A stretch of 34,085 nucleotides of DNA, from NCBI GenBank assembly GCA_020429915.1, contig JAGQKV010000002.1, positions 469,874-503,958 of the forward strand, read 5' to 3'. A model generated the notes under the pieces. The model saw nothing but the letters and a program-made list of their open reading frames with translations. It had not been told where the DNA came from and did not search any database. This DNA comes from Candidatus Omnitrophota bacterium. GTDB lineage: Bacteria; Omnitrophota; Gorgyraeia; Zapsychrales; Zapsychraceae. A program made the position numbers and the translations under genes. Positions 32,672 through 34,085 of the stretch are shown in pieces; positions within the stretch are counted from its first letter, which is position 1, and each line of letters starts with the position of its first letter.

Positions 32672-32685
32672 TCCCCCATCGGTCC
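32665..32685 (+). terminator. Hairpin at the end of pntB
   Basis: GGACTGAT and ATCGGTCC can pair over 8 bp, with one G-U pair on the plus-strand RNA, around a CCCCC loop; the pntB stop lies inside the left arm. No T-run follows, so it is not a classical intrinsic terminator and may only protect the 3' end. A second small inverted repeat GTAA-N5-TTAC follows at 32689-32701. The convergent PilZ gene ends at 32706. Confidence 0.35.
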
Positions 32686-32705
32686 TGCGTAAAAGACTTA
32701 CAAAT

Positions 32706-33083
32706 CTAAATGCGTTTTTTGGTGGTTTTTCGGGTGGTTGCCGCGGTGCGCCGCTGGCGTTTGGCAGGCTTGATAAATTTAACCGCGACGAGATACAAGG
32801 ATCCCGGCTTGCGCGGCTCGCAACGGACGACCTTGGCCGGTCCGTGGAAGATATCGAGGACACCGGACATCACCACATGGATATCCAGCACATCTCCGGC
32901 AACGTAATTCTGATCACTGTAAAAAGAAATGCCACCGATGCTCATATCTTCGGTGGTGGATAAGTAAGTGGATTTGTCAACGGACTTACGGCGGGTTTGC
33001 TTGAGTTTGAACTCCACGCTCAGTACGCGCTTGGCGCGTACGTACTGTCGCCGTTCTATCCCAGTTTTTGCTTTTTTGACCAT
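32706..33083 (-). CDS. PilZ domain protein with basic tail
   Basis: A 125-residue single PilZ domain. The cyclic di-GMP motifs are complete: R12-QYV-R16 and D46-M-S48-I-G-G51. The first 9 residues and the last about 20 (KPAKRQRRTAATTRKTTKKRI) are strongly basic, which could bind nucleic acid or membrane; the other PilZ protein in the window lacks this. It has its own promoter upstream and no coupled partner gene, so its target is unknown. Confidence 0.88.
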   Translation of the reverse strand: MVKKAKTGIERRQYVRAKRVLSVEFKLKQTRRKSVDKSTYLSTTEDMSIGGISFYSDQNYVAGDVLDIHVVMSGVLDIFHGPAKVVRCEPRKPGSLYLVAVKFIKPAKRQRRTAATTRKTTKKRI

Positions 33084-33109
33084 GGCAATTGTCCGGTTAG
33101 GTTCCTATT

Positions 33110-33138
33110 AGGATAAAACCTCGGACCCGCCCCGTCAA
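33110..33138 (-). promoter_or_regulatory. Promoter of the second PilZ gene
   Basis: On the minus strand TTGACG (33138-33133) and TATCCT (33115-33110) are 17 nt apart, in the 66-nt gap behind the lipoprotein gene. An inverted repeat TCCTA-T-TAGGA (33103-33113) overlaps the -10 box. Start near 33103, leader about 20 nt without a strong ribosome site. Confidence 0.5.
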
Positions 33139-33149
33139 GGTCGATCTCA

Positions 33150-33650
33150 TCAAAAATACGAGCCCGGCAGCTGATATTCCAGTTTGAGCGGCCCCGGAGG
33201 CAAGCGGTCCGAAGCGTCCACCTCGTAAAGAATATTCTGGATCATGCACAGGCCTTGCTCGCCCTCATAACAATAGTAGACCCCGATCTTGGCATAAAAG
33301 GTCGGCGCGCTCAGCTTGCGGTTGACCACATAATCCGCCTGATTCGCCTCGATATCATGCTGCCATAGCATCCGGCCGTCGCTCGCGTACAACGCGATAG
33401 TGGGATGCGCCTCGGCCAGCAATTTATGCTGTTCCGGAAAAATCAGGTTGAGCTGCAGCCTGGAGATATGCGACGGATAAGTGGCGGCCAGATGCAGGCG
33501 CTCGCCGATAAAGTTTGCCAAATCGAGCCGTTGCTCCTCCATTCCGCTGCCGGCTATGCTCGAGGACAACATCCGCCCCTTACCGGCACACCCCCCGGCC
33601 AGCACCGCCAGCGCAACCAGACATAATGTCACTATTCGCGGGTATCGCAT
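33150..33650 (-). CDS. Predicted lipoprotein of unknown function
   Basis: A 166-residue protein with lipoprotein signal ending LAGGC (lipidation at Cys21) and Ala at +2, which by the enterobacterial rule favours the outer membrane. The mature part has alternating beta-like segments (RLQLNLIFPEQHKLLAEAHPTIALYASDGRML) and two Cys about ten residues apart (YYCYEGEQGLCM) that may pair. No known domain is recognised. The AAAGGATAAG ribosome site overlaps the fumC stop region, and only one base separates the two genes, so it is co-transcribed with fumC. Confidence 0.78.
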   Translation of the reverse strand: MRYPRIVTLCLVALAVLAGGCAGKGRMLSSSIAGSGMEEQRLDLANFIGERLHLAATYPSHISRLQLNLIFPEQHKLLAEAHPTIALYASDGRMLWQHDIEANQADYVVNRKLSAPTFYAKIGVYYCYEGEQGLCMIQNILYEVDASDRLPPGPLKLEYQLPGSYF

Positions 33651-33651
33651 C

Positions 33652-34085
33652 TTATCCTTTCGGCCCGATCATTTCCTCCGGCCGAACGATTTCGTCAAAT
33701 TTATCGGGGTCCAACAGGCCGAGGGCCTTGGCTGCTTCCTTAAGCGTCAGGTGTTCATTGTAGGCCTTTTTGGCGACCTTGGCGGCATTGTCATAACCGA
33801 TATGCGGATTTAGCGCCGTCACAAGCATCAGGGAGTTGGTCAGGTTCTTCTGAATGTTCTCTTTGTTGGGCTGAATTCCGACAACACATTTGTCCTTGAA
33901 GGCATGGCAGGAGTCACCCAACAACCGGATCGACTGCAGCAGATTGTAAATCATGACCGGCTTGTACACGTTCAACTCGAAATTGCCGCAGGCCCCCGCC
34001 ATATTGATCGCGGCGTCGTTGCCGATCACCTGGACACAGACCATGGTCAGGGCCTCGCATTGGGTCGGGTTGACCTTGCCCGGCA
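33652..34085 (-). CDS. fumC: Class II fumarate hydratase, C-terminal part, 5' end cut by window edge
   Basis: About 144 codons of the C-terminus are visible, beginning inside the fumarase/aspartase signature ([14 protein letters not shown]), then [29 protein letters not shown], typical of FumC, and the C-terminal small domain with [27 protein letters not shown]. It hydrates fumarate to malate without an iron-sulfur cluster. Aspartase (AspA) shares the first motif, but the [10 protein letters not shown] stretch and the short, standard C-terminus fit fumarase better. It completes the succinate-to-malate steps with the sdh genes. Confidence 0.93.
   Translation of the reverse strand, partial: PGKVNPTQCEALTMVCVQVIGNDAAINMAGACGNFELNVYKPVMIYNLLQSIRLLGDSCHAFKDKCVVGIQPNKENIQKNLTNSLMLVTALNPHIGYDNAAKVAKKAYNEHLTLKEAAKALGLLDPDKFDEIVRPEEMIGPKG

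Noticed and set aside
1-34085. tRNA, rRNA, CRISPR arrays, insertion sequences, prophage or defence genes.
   Set aside because: Gaps between genes are at most about 160 nt and hold promoters; no repeats in arrays, no transposase, integrase or cloverleaf-like sequence was seen.

Overview
The window is a densely packed bacterial chromosomal segment with a GC content a little above 50%. It holds 34 protein genes (two cut by the window edges), no RNA genes, no mobile elements and no CRISPR. Genes are joined by ATGA, GTGA or TAATG overlaps or by gaps of 1-40 nt, and no stretch over 300 bases lacks a gene. Two lipoproteins, a periplasmic rhodanese and a system II cytochrome c synthase indicate a diderm, respiring bacterium. 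Two PilZ proteins, the three-subunit SDH with a large Cys/His-rich anchor, and the CcsA form with a long N-terminal domain would suit an uncultured lineage such as Omnitrophota or other PVC-related or Nitrospirota-like bacteria. This placement is a guess; no marker gene settles it.

Layout. (1) 1-955, minus: class I DAHP synthase with its own promoter. (2) 7366 to 1076, minus: a seven-gene operon of lipoprotein, resB, ccsA, moeA, moaD, periplasmic rhodanese and GDPD, combining cytochrome c maturation with molybdopterin synthesis. (3) 7474-9983, plus: an ABC exporter pair, divergent from region 2. (4) 18617 to 9985, minus: sdhC-sdhA-sdhB, a YHYH protein, hemN, a PilZ gene, hemE and hemG, a TCA/respiration/heme super-operon behind an extended -10 promoter. 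(5) 25430 to 18683, minus: AmrS radical SAM enzyme, exonuclease III, CBS protein, a CheX-like protein, a one-helix membrane protein, an isochorismatase-like hydrolase, acetyl-CoA synthetase and a secreted sorbosone-dehydrogenase-type protein. (6) 25543-27363, plus: siroheme nitrite/sulfite reductase. (7) 29693 to 27360, minus: FprA-type ferredoxin-NADP reductase and a methyltransferase. (8) 29853-32671, plus: pntAA-pntAB-pntB transhydrogenase. (9) 34085 to 32706, minus: end of fumC, a lipoprotein and a second PilZ protein.

How they fit together: acetate activation (Acs), SDH and fumarase feed the TCA cycle and quinone pool; hem and ccs genes supply c-type cytochromes; moeA/moaD supply molybdenum cofactor; transhydrogenase and FprA can pass reductant through NADPH and ferredoxin to the siroheme reductase. 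The points most worth a second look are the Rieske-like Cys/His set in the SDH anchor, the PilZ gene translationally coupled inside the heme operon, the cytochrome c/Moco operon, the CheX-like/one-helix pair, candidate leaderless promoters, and inverted repeats in the promoters of the siroheme reductase and transhydrogenase genes.
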